A stretch of 64,000 nucleotides of DNA from Xanthomonas arboricola pv. juglandis. GTDB taxonomy: Bacteria; Pseudomonadota; Gammaproteobacteria; Xanthomonadales; Xanthomonadaceae. Under the pieces are notes generated by a model that saw nothing but the letters and a program-made list of their open reading frames with translations, was not told the DNA's origin and did not search any database. A program made the position numbers and the translations under genes. The stretch spans positions 931,458 through 995,457 of the forward strand of contig NZ_JZEF01000001.1 in assembly GCF_001013475.1 (NCBI RefSeq), written 5' to 3'. The first letter of the stretch is position 1. Each line of letters begins with the position of its first letter. This document shows, in pieces, positions 45,986-55,220 of this stretch.

Positions 45986-46861
45986 TCAAGGCGCCCGACA
46001 TTGCCGCAGGAACTGCAGCGTGTCGCGCAGCACGGGCGAGCGCTCGGGCGGTTTGCGCAGCGCCAGCACGATGCCGAGATGGCCCATGCCCGGGTAGACC
46101 TTCAATTCGGCCGTGCCGCCCTTGCGTTGCAGGGCGTGCTGCAACGAAGTGCTGTTCTGCAGCTCGACCACGCGATCGGCATTGCCATGCAGTAGCAGCA
46201 TCGGCGGTTCGTCGCCGCCGACGTAGTGCACCGGCTGCGATTGCTGTTGCGCGGCCGGTGCCTTGCCGAAGATCTCGATCAGCTCCGGATCGGTCAGCGG
46301 CAGGAAGTCGTAGGGCCCGGCCAGACCCACCACCCCGCACAGTTGCCGGGGTTGCAGGCCTTGCGCCTGCAGCCAGCGCGCGTCGGTACCCAGCAGCGCG
46401 GCCATATGCGCGCCCGCGGAGTGGCCCATCACCGCCAAGCGCGTCGGGTCGCCACCGTAGTCATGCGCATGCCGATAGCCCCAGGCGGTGGCGCCGGCAG
46501 CGTCGGACATGAAGCCCTGCAGGCCGACCTGCGGATACTTGCGGTAGTCGGCCACCATTGCCACCACGCCCTGACGTGCGAGCGTGCGGCCGACCCAGCG
46601 ATAGTTGGCGCGCGTCCCGCGCTTCCAGGTGCCGCCATAGAAGAACACCACCACCGGGGCATCCACCGCGCCGCGCGGCTGGTAGACGTCCAGGGCCAGA
46701 CCATGCGCCGGATCGAACACCTGGTCGCGGCGCTCGACAATGCCGTCGCGGCTGGAGGCGGCGTTGATGCCGCCAAAGAACACGCTGCTGCAGGCGGTCA
46801 GTGTCAGCGAGCCGAGCAGCAGCAGGGCGGGGCGAAACCAGCGGGAAGTGCGCGAGGGCAT
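45986..46861 (-). CDS. alpha/beta-hydrolase lipoprotein (BD-FAE-like)
   Basis: 291 residues. The N-terminal lipoprotein signal ALLLLGSLTLTAC-SS has its lipobox cysteine near residue 24. The fold is an esterase/lipase of the BD-FAE type. The oxyanion segment VVVFFYGGTWKRGTRANYRW is near residue 70, and the nucleophile elbow is GHSAGAHMAALL. The acid/His region is ILLLHGNADRVVELQNS-like (LLLHGNADRVVELQ) with PGMGHLGIVLALRKPP. It probably acts on ester substrates at the cell surface or in the periplasm. The substrate is unknown. It is divergent from selO. Confidence 0.85.
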   Translation of the reverse strand: MPSRTSRWFRPALLLLGSLTLTACSSVFFGGINAASSRDGIVERRDQVFDPAHGLALDVYQPRGAVDAPVVVFFYGGTWKRGTRANYRWVGRTLARQGVVAMVADYRKYPQVGLQGFMSDAAGATAWGYRHAHDYGGDPTRLAVMGHSAGAHMAALLGTDARWLQAQGLQPRQLCGVVGLAGPYDFLPLTDPELIEIFGKAPAAQQQSQPVHYVGGDEPPMLLLHGNADRVVELQNSTSLQHALQRKGGTAELKVYPGMGHLGIVLALRKPPERSPVLRDTLQFLRQCRAP

Positions 46862-47030
46862 GGGCGATGTCGTTTGAGGGGCGGGGAGGAATAACGCGGC
46901 GGCTGTTGCCTGCGTGTGCAGGACGAGTCCATTTGCTGGCGGCCAGCTGCTCGAAGATACGGTACGTGCGCAACGCCGGATGCGTGGTTGCCCATGCGAA
47001 GTTCACTGTCGTTGGCCTACGCTGGCATGC

Positions 47031-48587
47031 ATGACGACTCTGCAGTTTGACAACCGCCTGCGCCAGCAGCTGCCCGGTGATTCCGAACAAGGTCCACGCC
47101 GCCGCGAGGTACGCGCTGCATGGTCGACGGTGATGCCGACGCCGGTGGCCGCGCCGCGCCTGCTGGCGTATTCGGCCGATGTCGCCCAACGGCTGGGGCT
47201 GGATGAGGCCGAGATCAACAGCGCGCAGTTTGCCGAGGTATTCGCCGGCAATGCGCTGTACCCGGGCATGCAGCCGTGGGCGGTCAATTATGGCGGGCAC
47301 CAGTTCGGACATTGGGCCGGCCAGTTGGGTGACGGCCGGGCGATTTCGCTGGGCGAGGCAATCGGGGTCGATGGCGGTCGCTACGAGCTGCAGCTCAAGG
47401 GCGCAGGCCCGACCCCTTATTCGCGCGGTGCCGATGGCCGGGCGGTCTTGCGCTCGTCGATCCGCGAATTCCTGTGCAGCGAAGCGATGCATCATCTGGG
47501 TGTGCCGACCACGCGTGCGCTGAGTCTGGTCACCACCGGCGATGCGGTGGTGCGCGACATGTTTTACGACGGCCGGCCGCAGCGCGAGCCGGGCGCGATC
47601 GTATGCCGGGTGGCGCCCTCGTTCATCCGCTTCGGCAACTTCGAGTTGCCCAGTGCGCGCGGCGATCTGGCGCTGCTGCGGCAATGGGTGGACTTCACCA
47701 TCGCGCGTGATTTCCCGCAGCTGCAAGGTGCTGGCGAGGCGCTTTACGCAGCATGGTTCGCGCAGGTCTGCGAGCGCACCGCGGTGATGGTGGCGCACTG
47801 GATGCGGGTGGGCTTTGTGCATGGGGTGATGAACACCGACAACATGTCGATCCTGGGGCTGACCATCGATTACGGCCCCTACGGCTGGGTCGACGACTAC
47901 GACCCGGACTGGACGCCGAACACCACCGATGCGCAGGGCCGTCGCTACCGCTTCGGCACCCAGCCCCAGGTCGCCTATTGGAATCTGGGGCGCCTGGCGC
48001 AGGCGCTGGCGCCGCTGTTCGCCGACCAGGCGCAGCTGCAGCAGGGGCTGGACCGCTTCCGCGATACCTACCTGGCCTGCGACCGCCGCGACACTGCCGC
48101 CAAGTTGGGTCTGGCCGACTGCCGCGACGAGGATCTGCAACTGATCGATGCGCTGCGCGCGTTGATGCACAACGCGGAAATGGACATGACGCTGACCTTC
48201 CGCGGCCTGATCGCATTTGCGCCAGAGCATCCGGATCCTGAGCTGTTGCGTGAGGCGTTCTACGACCAGGACAAGCGCCTCGCGCATGCCGCGCAGCTGC
48301 AGGACTGGCTGCAGCGTTACGCTGAGCGGCTGCAGCAGGACACGCTGTCGCCGGAGGTGCGGCGCGAACGCATGCGCCTGGCCAACCCGCGTTACGTGCT
48401 GCGCAATTATCTGGCGCAGCAGGCGATCGACCTGGCCGAGCAGGGCGATCCATCCGGCGTAGAAGAGTTGCTGGAGGTCATGCGGCACCCGTATGACGAG
48501 CAGCCGGGCCGCGAGGCGTTTGCCGCACGGCGACCAGACTGGGCGCGCGACCGCGCCGGCTGCTCGATGCTGTCCTGCAGTTCCTGA
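47031..48587 (+). CDS. selO: SelO family protein adenylyltransferase (YdiU)
   Basis: 518 residues with the pseudokinase SelO fold, which transfers AMP from ATP to protein hydroxyls instead of phosphate. Nucleotide-site motifs are [36 protein letters not shown] and [22 protein letters not shown], where the Asn-Asp-Asp pairs replace kinase residues. [18 protein letters not shown] is the family start, after [10 protein letters not shown]. The C-terminus carries CSMLSCSS, the cysteine position of the eukaryotic selenocysteine. It acts under oxidative stress in E. coli and yeast. Without a strong ribosome-binding site, the ATG at 47031 was chosen by alignment. Confidence 0.94.
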   Translation: MTTLQFDNRLRQQLPGDSEQGPRRREVRAAWSTVMPTPVAAPRLLAYSADVAQRLGLDEAEINSAQFAEVFAGNALYPGMQPWAVNYGGHQFGHWAGQLGDGRAISLGEAIGVDGGRYELQLKGAGPTPYSRGADGRAVLRSSIREFLCSEAMHHLGVPTTRALSLVTTGDAVVRDMFYDGRPQREPGAIVCRVAPSFIRFGNFELPSARGDLALLRQWVDFTIARDFPQLQGAGEALYAAWFAQVCERTAVMVAHWMRVGFVHGVMNTDNMSILGLTIDYGPYGWVDDYDPDWTPNTTDAQGRRYRFGTQPQVAYWNLGRLAQALAPLFADQAQLQQGLDRFRDTYLACDRRDTAAKLGLADCRDEDLQLIDALRALMHNAEMDMTLTFRGLIAFAPEHPDPELLREAFYDQDKRLAHAAQLQDWLQRYAERLQQDTLSPEVRRERMRLANPRYVLRNYLAQQAIDLAEQGDPSGVEELLEVMRHPYDEQPGREAFAARRPDWARDRAGCSMLSCSS

Positions 48588-48681
48588 CGCGCTCAGATGC
48601 AGGTATGTCGTAAACGCGGCGTCGTGAGCCCGCGCAGCCTAGAATAGGGTGGTCCCCACCGGCCTAGACGCCACCACCACC

Positions 48682-49242
48682 ATGACTGACTGCACCCGCT
48701 GCGCCGGCACCAATTCTTCCGGACCCAATCAATGGTCCGAACGGATCCGCGACATCGCCGATTTTCCCAAGCCGGGCATCGTCTTCAAGGACATCACGCC
48801 GCTGCTGTCCGATGGCCCGGACTTCGCCTCGGCGCTGGATGAAATGGCGCAGCCCTGGCGCACCACGCCGCTGGATGCGGTGCTGGGCATCGAGGCGCGC
48901 GGTTTCATCCTGGGCTCGGCGCTGGCGCGCGAACTGCGCACCGGCTTTGTGCCGGTGCGCAAGCCCGGCAAACTGCCTGGGCGTACGCTGGTTCAGGAAT
49001 ATGCGCTGGAATACGGTACCGACCGCATCGAAATGCACGAGGACGCGTTGCCACGCGGCGCGCGCGTGTTGATCGTCGACGACGTGCTTGCCACCGGCGG
49101 TACGCTGCGCGCGGCCCTGAGTCTGGCCGCACAGCTGGAGCTGGAAGTGGTCGGCGCGGCGGTGCTGGTCGAGTTGCTGGCGTTGCAGGGCCGCGAGAAG
49201 TGGGCCAATGACGTGCCGTTGCTGGCTACCTTGAGCTACTGA
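48682..49242 (+). CDS. apt: adenine phosphoribosyltransferase
   Basis: The 186-residue enzyme makes AMP from adenine and PRPP (purine salvage). Motifs are [61 protein letters not shown] and the PRPP loop [17 protein letters not shown] (about residue 135). The final strand is [19 protein letters not shown]. The start [10 protein letters not shown] at 48682 leads into the fold; an upstream in-frame GTG at 48649 gives no family sequence. It is a stand-alone gene, convergent with dbpA. Confidence 0.95.
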   Translation: MTDCTRCAGTNSSGPNQWSERIRDIADFPKPGIVFKDITPLLSDGPDFASALDEMAQPWRTTPLDAVLGIEARGFILGSALARELRTGFVPVRKPGKLPGRTLVQEYALEYGTDRIEMHEDALPRGARVLIVDDVLATGGTLRAALSLAAQLELEVVGAAVLVELLALQGREKWANDVPLLATLSY

Positions 49243-49388
49243 CTCAGGCAGCTTGCCGATCGAGCAACTTGCCGATCAGGCTTTCTGGCAACAGGAATGC
49301 GCAAGCATGCGCATCCCTGTGGATCGTGCGGCAGGCGCTATCGCAGCCGCTCGATCGGTTGGTCGGCAGGGTCGCTGCCGCGCGTTGA

Positions 49389-50765
49389 TTACAGCTTGCT
49401 GACCCGGAACCGGCGTCCCTTGATCTTGCCCGCATGCAGATGCGCCAGCGCCTTGGCGACCTGCGCGCGGGCGATGGCGACATAGGAGCGGGTGGGGTAG
49501 ATCGCGATCTTGCCGATCGCCGCGCCCGACAGTCCGGCTTCGCCGGTCAGTGCGCCGAGGATGTCGCCGGCACGCAGCTTGTCGGTCTTGCCGCCGTCGA
49601 TGCGTAGCGTGGTCATGGCCGCCTGCGGCAGCTGCGCCGGGCGGGCGGTGGCCAGGGGCGCGCGCGACCACTTCAGTGGCTGGCCCTGTTCGGCTTCCAG
49701 CGCCTGCGCGCGGCCGGTCTCGCGCGAGGCCACCAGGCTGAGCGCCAATCCACGCTTGCCGGCGCGCGCGGTGCGGCCGATGCGGTGGCGGTAGGTTTCG
49801 GTATCGGTGGGCAGCTCGTAATTGACCACTGCCGACAGGTCTTCCACGTCGAGCCCGCGTGCGGCCACATCGCTGGCCACCAGCACGTTGCAGCTGCGGT
49901 TGACGAAGCGCACCAGCACTTCGTCGCGGTCGCGCTGCTCCATGTCGCCGTGCAGGGCGAGCGCGGAGAAGCCGAACTCCTGCAGCGAGCCGGCCACCTC
50001 GTCCACTTCCTTGCGGGTATTGCAGAACACCACGCTGGATTCGGGATTGAAGCGCAGCAGTAGGCCGGCGACGGCCTTCTGCCGGTAGGTCGGGTCGACC
50101 TCGAAAAACTGCTGGTCGATTTCCGGCGCGTTGTCGGCGCCTTCGACGGTGATTTCGACCGGGTCCTTGAGGATCTCGCGCGCCAGCGTGCGGATGATGT
50201 CCGGGAAGGTGGCCGAGAACAGCAGGCTCTGGCGGTGCTTGTCGCAGCGGCTGGCGATCTCGCGGATGGGTTCTTCAAAGCCCATGTCGAGCATGCGGTC
50301 GGCCTCGTCCAGCACCAGCGTGCGCACGCCGCCCAGATGCAGGGCGCGCTTGCGGGCCAGTTCCTGGATGCGGCCGGGCGTGCCGACCACCACTTGCGGG
50401 TCGTGCGCTTCCAGCGAGGCCAGCTGCGGGCCGAGCGGCATGCCGCCGGTCAGCACCACCAGCTTCATGTTGGGGATGCCGGTAGCCAGCTTGCGCAACT
50501 GCTTGCCGACCTGATCGGCCAGTTCGCGGGTGGGGCACAGCACCAGCGCCTGCGCGCGGGTCAGCGCCGGGTCGAGCTTCTGCAGCAGGCCCAGCCCGAA
50601 GGCGGCGGTCTTGCCGCTGCCGGTCGGCGCCTGGGCGATGATGTCCAGCCCCTGCAGGATCGGCGGCAGGCTCTGTGCCTGGATGGGAGTGAGGACGGTG
50701 TAGCCAAGGGCGTCGATGCCGGGGGCCAGGGCCGGCGACAGCGGCAGCGCGGAGAATTCGTTCAT
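49389..50765 (-). CDS. dbpA: ATP-dependent RNA helicase DbpA
   Basis: A 458-residue DEAD-box helicase that acts on 23S rRNA helix 92 during 50S assembly. The Q motif is YTVLTPIQAQSLPPILQ; Walker A is [14 protein letters not shown], followed by VLDEADRMLDMGF, SATFPDIIRTLA and HRIGRTARAGKRG. The C-terminal RNA-binding domain (about residues 380-458, TTLRIDGGKTDKLRAGDILGAL and IKGRRFRVSKL) is the DbpA-type RRM that directs substrate choice. The ATG at 50763-50765 begins MNEFSALPLSPAL, the usual N-terminus. It is divergent from the Uup-like gene across a repeat-rich gap. Confidence 0.95.
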   Translation of the reverse strand: MNEFSALPLSPALAPGIDALGYTVLTPIQAQSLPPILQGLDIIAQAPTGSGKTAAFGLGLLQKLDPALTRAQALVLCPTRELADQVGKQLRKLATGIPNMKLVVLTGGMPLGPQLASLEAHDPQVVVGTPGRIQELARKRALHLGGVRTLVLDEADRMLDMGFEEPIREIASRCDKHRQSLLFSATFPDIIRTLAREILKDPVEITVEGADNAPEIDQQFFEVDPTYRQKAVAGLLLRFNPESSVVFCNTRKEVDEVAGSLQEFGFSALALHGDMEQRDRDEVLVRFVNRSCNVLVASDVAARGLDVEDLSAVVNYELPTDTETYRHRIGRTARAGKRGLALSLVASRETGRAQALEAEQGQPLKWSRAPLATARPAQLPQAAMTTLRIDGGKTDKLRAGDILGALTGEAGLSGAAIGKIAIYPTRSYVAIARAQVAKALAHLHAGKIKGRRFRVSKL

Positions 50766-50779
50766 GGCGCATTTTAGCC

Positions 50780-50809
50780 GGGATTGGGCAGTGGGGATTG
50801 GGGATTCGC
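50780..50809 (+). repeat. dispersed 30-base GGGATTG repeat, copy 2
   Basis: GGGATTGGGCAGTGGGGATTGGGGATTCGC, almost identical to 45945-45974 read on the opposite strand. It is in the dbpA/Uup divergent gap. A related inverted block, CCATTCCCGATT twice, follows at 50826-50854. Confidence 0.7.
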
Positions 50810-50867
50810 GACGGCGAGGCTTTTTCCATTCCCGATTCACCATTCCCGATTCCCGTACAATCAGCCC

Positions 50868-52760
50868 ATGCCTTTAATCACTCTGCAAAGCGTCGACTAC
50901 AGCGTCGGCGGCCCCTTGTTGCTGGAAAAAACCGACCTCACGATCGAGCCGGGCGAGCGTATCGCCCTGATCGGCCGCAACGGCGCCGGCAAATCGACCT
51001 TGATGAAACTGATTGCCGGCGAGCTCAAGCCCGACGATGGCGAAGTGCGCGTGCAACAGGGCGTGCGCATCGCGCGGCTGGAGCAGGAAGTGCCGCAGGG
51101 CACCGGCGGCAGCGTGTTCGATGTGGTGGCCGACGGCCTGGGCGAGCTGGGTCATTGGCTGGCCGAATTCCACCAGCTCAGTCATGCCGAGGTGTTCGAT
51201 GCCGACGCGTTCGGCAAGGTGCAGGCCAAGATCGACGCGGCCGACGGCTGGGCGCTGGATCAGCGCGTCAGCGAGACGCTGACCAAGCTGGAACTGGATG
51301 GCGATGCGGAGTTTGCGCGGTTGTCCGGCGGCATGAAGCGGCGCGTGCTGCTGGCGCGCTCGCTGGTGTCCTCGCCGGATGTGCTGCTGCTGGACGAGCC
51401 AACCAACCACCTGGACATCGAAGCCATCGACTGGCTGGAGTCGTTCCTGAAGAACTGGAATGGCAGCGTGTTGTTCGTCACCCATGACCGGCGCTTCCTG
51501 CGTGCGTTGGCCACCCGCATCGTCGAGATCGACCGCGGGCAGGTCACCAGCTGGCCGGGCGACTGGGCCAATTACGAGCGTCGCCGCGAAGAGCGGCTCA
51601 ATGCGCAGGCGCAGGAAAACGCGCGCTTCGACAAGATGCTGGCGCAGGAAGAAATCTGGATCCGTCAGGGCATCAAGGCGCGGCGTACCCGCGACGAAGG
51701 CCGCGTACGGCGTCTGGAATCGATGCGCAACGAGCGCGTGCAGCGCCGCGACCTGACCGGCAACGTGCGCATGGAAGTCTCGCAGGGCGAGTCCTCTGGC
51801 AAGAAGGTGATCGAGGCCAAGGAAGTCGGTTTCGCATTCGGCGCGCGCACGATGGTCAAGGATTTTTCGACCATCATCCAGCGCGGCGACCGCATCGGGC
51901 TGATCGGCCCCAATGGCAGCGGCAAGACCACCTTGCTGAAGTTGCTGCTGGGTGATCTGCAGGCGCAGCAGGGCGAAATCCGCATCGGCACCAATCTGCA
52001 GATCGCCTACTTCGATCAGTACCGTTCCACGCTGCGCGAGGACTGGAGCGCGATCGAGAACGTGGCCGAAGGCCGCGACTTCATCGAGATCAACGGCAAG
52101 CGCAAGCATGTGCATGCGTATCTGCAGGACTTTTTGTTCACCCCCGAGCGCGCACGTGCGCCGATCACCCGGCTGTCCGGTGGCGAGCGCAATCGGCTGC
52201 TGCTGGCCCGCCTGTTCGCGCAGCCGTCCAACCTGCTGGTGATGGACGAACCGACCAACGATCTGGACGTGGAAACGCTGGAGCTGCTGGAAGAGCTGCT
52301 GGGCGAGTACACCGGCACCTTGTTGCTGGTCAGCCATGACCGCGACTTCCTCGACAACGTGGTGACCTCCACGCTGGTGATGGAGGGCGAGGGCCTGATC
52401 GGCGATTACGTCGGCGGGTACAGCGATTCGTTGCGTCAGCGTCGCACCCCGGCGCCCAACGCGATGGCGGTCGCCAAGGCATCGGCGACGGCGGCGGCGA
52501 CTACGTCGGTGGCGGCTGCGCTGCCGGCCGATGCCGCGCCCAAGCGCAAGCTCAGCTACAAGGACGCGCGTGAGCTGGAGCAATTGCCGGCCTTGATCGA
52601 AACCCTGGAGCAGCAGGTTGCGGCACTGACCGAGGCGATGAACGACCCGGCTTTCTACCAGCGCGACAGTGCGGCGATGGCCGCGCATACCGCCGCATTG
52701 GGCGATGCGCAGGCTCGGCTGGATGCAGCGTTCGCGCGCTGGAGCGAACTGGATAGTTGA
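50868..52760 (+). CDS. uup: ABC-F family ATPase, Uup-like
   Basis: 630 residues. Two ABC domains are joined by a linker, a ribosome-associated ABC-F architecture. Domain 1 has Walker A GRNGAGKSTLMKLIAG, signature LSGGMKRRVLLARSL and Walker B LLLDEPTNHLDIE. Domain 2 has GPNGSGKTTLLKLLLG, LSGGERNRLLLARLF and LLVMDEPTNDLDVETLE. The interdomain region (AQAQENARFDKMLAQEEIWI...) is the P-site tRNA-interaction motif, and the C-terminal coiled coil with KRKLSYKDARELEQLPALIE marks Uup. E. coli Uup affects transposon excision and ribosome function. The ATG at 50868 starts MPLITLQSVDYSV; no ribosome-binding site is strong. Confidence 0.92.
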   Translation: MPLITLQSVDYSVGGPLLLEKTDLTIEPGERIALIGRNGAGKSTLMKLIAGELKPDDGEVRVQQGVRIARLEQEVPQGTGGSVFDVVADGLGELGHWLAEFHQLSHAEVFDADAFGKVQAKIDAADGWALDQRVSETLTKLELDGDAEFARLSGGMKRRVLLARSLVSSPDVLLLDEPTNHLDIEAIDWLESFLKNWNGSVLFVTHDRRFLRALATRIVEIDRGQVTSWPGDWANYERRREERLNAQAQENARFDKMLAQEEIWIRQGIKARRTRDEGRVRRLESMRNERVQRRDLTGNVRMEVSQGESSGKKVIEAKEVGFAFGARTMVKDFSTIIQRGDRIGLIGPNGSGKTTLLKLLLGDLQAQQGEIRIGTNLQIAYFDQYRSTLREDWSAIENVAEGRDFIEINGKRKHVHAYLQDFLFTPERARAPITRLSGGERNRLLLARLFAQPSNLLVMDEPTNDLDVETLELLEELLGEYTGTLLLVSHDRDFLDNVVTSTLVMEGEGLIGDYVGGYSDSLRQRRTPAPNAMAVAKASATAAATTSVAAALPADAAPKRKLSYKDARELEQLPALIETLEQQVAALTEAMNDPAFYQRDSAAMAAHTAALGDAQARLDAAFARWSELDS

Positions 52761-52968
52761 CGGTCGGGCCGGTGCGCGACTGCGTGCCGGCCTTGTGGAT
52801 GTGTGGAGCGATAACTGGCACCACGCCTCCCACTACAGGGGTGGCAGCCGTGGGGCAGCGCGTCGCGTAAAACACGCGCTGGATACGCACCGGTGATAAC
52901 CGATCACCAACACGCTGTGTTGATCGTGCTGTGTCCCGTGATTGCGGGATGCGTCTGGCAGGCAGCGC

Positions 52969-53394
52969 TTAGTCGGAGGCGCTCGCAGGCGCCACGAATG
53001 CCGCAAACGTGAGCCCGCGCGCGGCCCAGGCGGTAGCCGCTTCGTCGAGGATGTCCAGCAAGGTGTCGCGGTCGTTCGGCGCAGTGCGGGCCAGCGCATC
53101 GGCGCCGTCGATCAGCAGCGCATAGCCATGCGACGCCGGCAGCCACGCCAGATCGCGCAAGGCATCGGAGAGCGCGTCCCAGTTGCGGCCGAAGCCGGCC
53201 GGGAAGTCCAGTTGGGTGGCCAGACGCATCAGCAACCTGTGCTTGTCGCTGCAACTGGCCAGGTCCACGCGCAGGATGTGCAAGCCGGCATCGCGGGCAA
53301 GCGCGGCCATGGTGTCCAGATCGTCGGTCTCGGCTTGGTAGACGCCCGATTGCTGTGGGTCGGACAGGTCCAGTGCGAAGTCGCCCGCGCTCAT
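52969..53394 (-). CDS. barstar-family ribonuclease inhibitor
   Basis: 141 residues containing a barstar domain (residues 35-130). The first strand and helix are LHILRVDLASCSDKHRLLMRL, followed by DFPAGFGRNWDALSDALRDL, where the Gly-Arg-Asn-Trp-Asp segment corresponds to the barnase-contacting loop and helix. A typical end strand is YALLIDGADALA. It is an intracellular protein that should sequester the RNase encoded immediately upstream. Its start overlaps the stop of that RNase gene by 4 bases (ATGA on the minus strand), a tight toxin-then-immunity coupling. Confidence 0.88.
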   Translation of the reverse strand: MSAGDFALDLSDPQQSGVYQAETDDLDTMAALARDAGLHILRVDLASCSDKHRLLMRLATQLDFPAGFGRNWDALSDALRDLAWLPASHGYALLIDGADALARTAPNDRDTLLDILDEAATAWAARGLTFAAFVAPASASD

Positions 53395-53840
53395 GGCGCC
53401 TGCTCCGGGGCCGGGCCCTGGAACGATCTGAAACTCTGGTAATGATCGTCGCTGTAATACCACGCCTGCGGCGGCGTACCGCCGGTGACGATGCGGCGCG
53501 CACCGCGATCGGGACTGCCTGGGGTTTCCACGGTGTATTCGTGGTAGTAGCCGCGCGGACGCTCGGGCAGGCGCTGCTCACGATTGCCGAACACGCTGCC
53601 GTCCTGCGGATGCGGGAATGGCCCGCCGCGCTGGATCAGCACGATCGTGGCCATGGCCTCGGTCGGCAGGAACCCGGGCAACGCTTGCTGCTGCGGTGAG
53701 CGTTCAACCGGTGCTGCTGCGGCGATCGGCGCGCTGAGCTGCGGCGCGAAGTGCGGCTTGGGTGTCTGCATCGCGCGCATGCCCCATAACCCGGCGACGA
53801 GCAGCACGATGGCGACGATCAGCAAAGCGGGCTTGCGCAT
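53391..53840 (-). CDS. barnase-family guanyl-specific ribonuclease
   Basis: 149 residues. The N-terminal hydrophobic segment (LLIVAIVLLVAGLWGMRAM, about 6-24) is a signal anchor or export signal. A linker precedes the microbial RNase domain. Barnase-type catalytic residues align: Glu101 in GYYHEYTVE, Arg116 in GARRIVTGG and His133 in YYSDDHYQSF. The conserved front is GGPFPHPQDGSVFGNRE. It should cleave RNA after G outside the cytoplasm or in target cells. The barstar gene follows with a 4-base overlap, ensuring protection. Whether it is exported by a secretion system is unknown. Confidence 0.87.
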   Translation of the reverse strand: MRKPALLIVAIVLLVAGLWGMRAMQTPKPHFAPQLSAPIAAAAPVERSPQQQALPGFLPTEAMATIVLIQRGGPFPHPQDGSVFGNREQRLPERPRGYYHEYTVETPGSPDRGARRIVTGGTPPQAWYYSDDHYQSFRSFQGPAPEQAP

Positions 53841-54097
53841 GACGGTTCCGGAAACAGGGTGTTGGGACGGCAGGGCAAGTATGCCGTTGCGCGACTGTGT
53901 CGACTTTGAACGCGCCGGCTGGTGGGACGGTTCACGCCCAAGTAACCAGGGCATGGTGCAAGGTGTGCAGCGAACACGACGCGGCATGCGATGGGATGAA
54001 GTTTCCCTGCCAATACCCTTGGTAAGCGCCGCCGCCGTCCTTACCATCTACCCCGCAACGCCCGGTCTTCGCCGGGCGGCAAGTCCAGGAGACACGC

Positions 54098-54709
54098 ATG
54101 GCCTACACCCTCCCGCAGTTGCCCTACGCCTACGACGCGCTGGAACCCAACATCGATGCGCAGACGATGGAAATCCATCACACCAAGCATCACCAGACCT
54201 ACATCAACAACGTCAACGCGGCGCTGGAAGGGACCGAGTACGCCGACCTGCCGGTGGAAGAGCTGGTGTCCAAGCTGAAGAGCCTGCCGGAAAACCTGCA
54301 GGGCCCGGTGCGCAACAACGGTGGTGGCCACGCCAACCATTCGCTGTTCTGGACCGTGCTGTCGCCCAATGGCGGCGGTGAGCCCAAGGGCGAGGTCGCC
54401 AAGGCGATCGACAAGGACATCGGTGGTTTCGAGAAGTTCAAGGAAGCCTTCACCAAGGCCGCCGTCAGCCGTTTCGGCTCGGGCTGGGCCTGGTTGAGCG
54501 TGACCCCGGACAAGAAGCTGGTGGTGGAAAGCACCGCCAACCAGGACAGCCCGCTGTTCGAAGGCAACACCCCGATCCTGGGTCTGGACGTGTGGGAACA
54601 CGCGTACTACCTGAAGTACCAGAACCGTCGCCCGGAATACATCGGCGCGTTCTACAACGCAGTGAACTGGGAAGAAGTCGAGCGCCGCTACCACGCTGCG
54701 ATCGCCTGA
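54098..54709 (+). CDS. sodA: superoxide dismutase [Mn/Fe type]
   Basis: 203 residues. The metal-binding histidines and aspartate lie in [25 protein letters not shown] (His27-type), [11 protein letters not shown] and [16 protein letters not shown]. The N-terminal [15 protein letters not shown] and C-terminal [14 protein letters not shown] are standard. The [13 protein letters not shown] stretch is typical of the manganese form, but metal use is best called Mn/Fe. AGGAGA (54086-54091) precedes the ATG. A small hairpin (54059-54078) lies in the leader, and a near-perfect terminator follows the stop, part of a tandem repeat array. Confidence 0.95.
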   Translation: MAYTLPQLPYAYDALEPNIDAQTMEIHHTKHHQTYINNVNAALEGTEYADLPVEELVSKLKSLPENLQGPVRNNGGGHANHSLFWTVLSPNGGGEPKGEVAKAIDKDIGGFEKFKEAFTKAAVSRFGSGWAWLSVTPDKKLVVESTANQDSPLFEGNTPILGLDVWEHAYYLKYQNRRPEYIGAFYNAVNWEEVERRYHAAIA

Positions 54710-54765
54710 AGTCCTGCATCAGCGCCAGGTTCCACGTAGCGCTGTGACAGCGGCACCCAACGAAC

Positions 54766-54789
54766 AAGGCCGGGAGTGATCCCGGCCTT
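54766..54789 (+). terminator. terminator of sodA
   Basis: AAGGCCGGGA pairs with TCCCGGCCTT around GTGA, a 10-bp stem followed by ATTCGTTT. It begins 57 bases after the sodA stop. Copies of this hairpin at 54919-54942 and, slightly altered, at 55074-55095 form part of the repeat array that follows. Confidence 0.85.
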
Positions 54790-55190
54790 ATTCGTTTGCT
54801 GCGCGCTGTTGTAGGAGCGACCCTGGTCGCGAGGGGCTTTGCCGGGAAGGCCCGTCGCGCTCGGGCGCGCTCCTACGGTGTACGGCGCCGATGGGCTTTG
54901 CATCGAGCTGGAACGCACAAGGCCGGGAGTGATCCCGGCCTTATGCGTTTTGCTGCGCGCTGTTGTAGCAGCGACCCTGGTCGCGAGGGCTTTGCTGGGG
55001 AAGGCCCGTCGCGCTCGGGCGCGCTCCTACGTTGTGCGGCGCCGATGGGCTCTGCATCGAGCTGGAACGCACGAGGCCGGGAGCGATCCCGACCTTGTGC
55101 GTTTACGGCGCTGTTGTAGGAGCGACCCTGGTCGCGAGGGCTTTGCCGGGAAGGCCCGTCGCGCTCGGGCGCGCTCCTACGTTGTGCGGG
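54766..55190. repeat. tandem array: about 2.5 units of roughly 153 bases with REP palindrome
   Basis: The unit comprises the sodA-type hairpin followed by a GTAG-ended palindrome. Hairpins start at 54766, 54919 and 55074; palindromes lie at 54811-54876, 54965-55030 and 55116-55180. The period is about 151-155 bases. Each palindrome has the form GTAGGAGCGACC...GCGCTCCTAC, two inverted REP-like ends facing outwards (a BIME-type pair). Between units there are small differences, so the duplication is not brand new. It fills most of the 511-base gap between sodA and suhB; no gene is seen in the gap. Confidence 0.85.
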
Positions 55191-55220
55191 CGTCGACCAG
55201 AACTTGGGGTCGGGCAGCGA

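Noticed and set aside
54766-55190. CRISPR array
   Set aside because: The repeats are about 153 bases apart, include the sodA terminator and palindromes, and have no regular short repeat-spacer pattern or cas genes.
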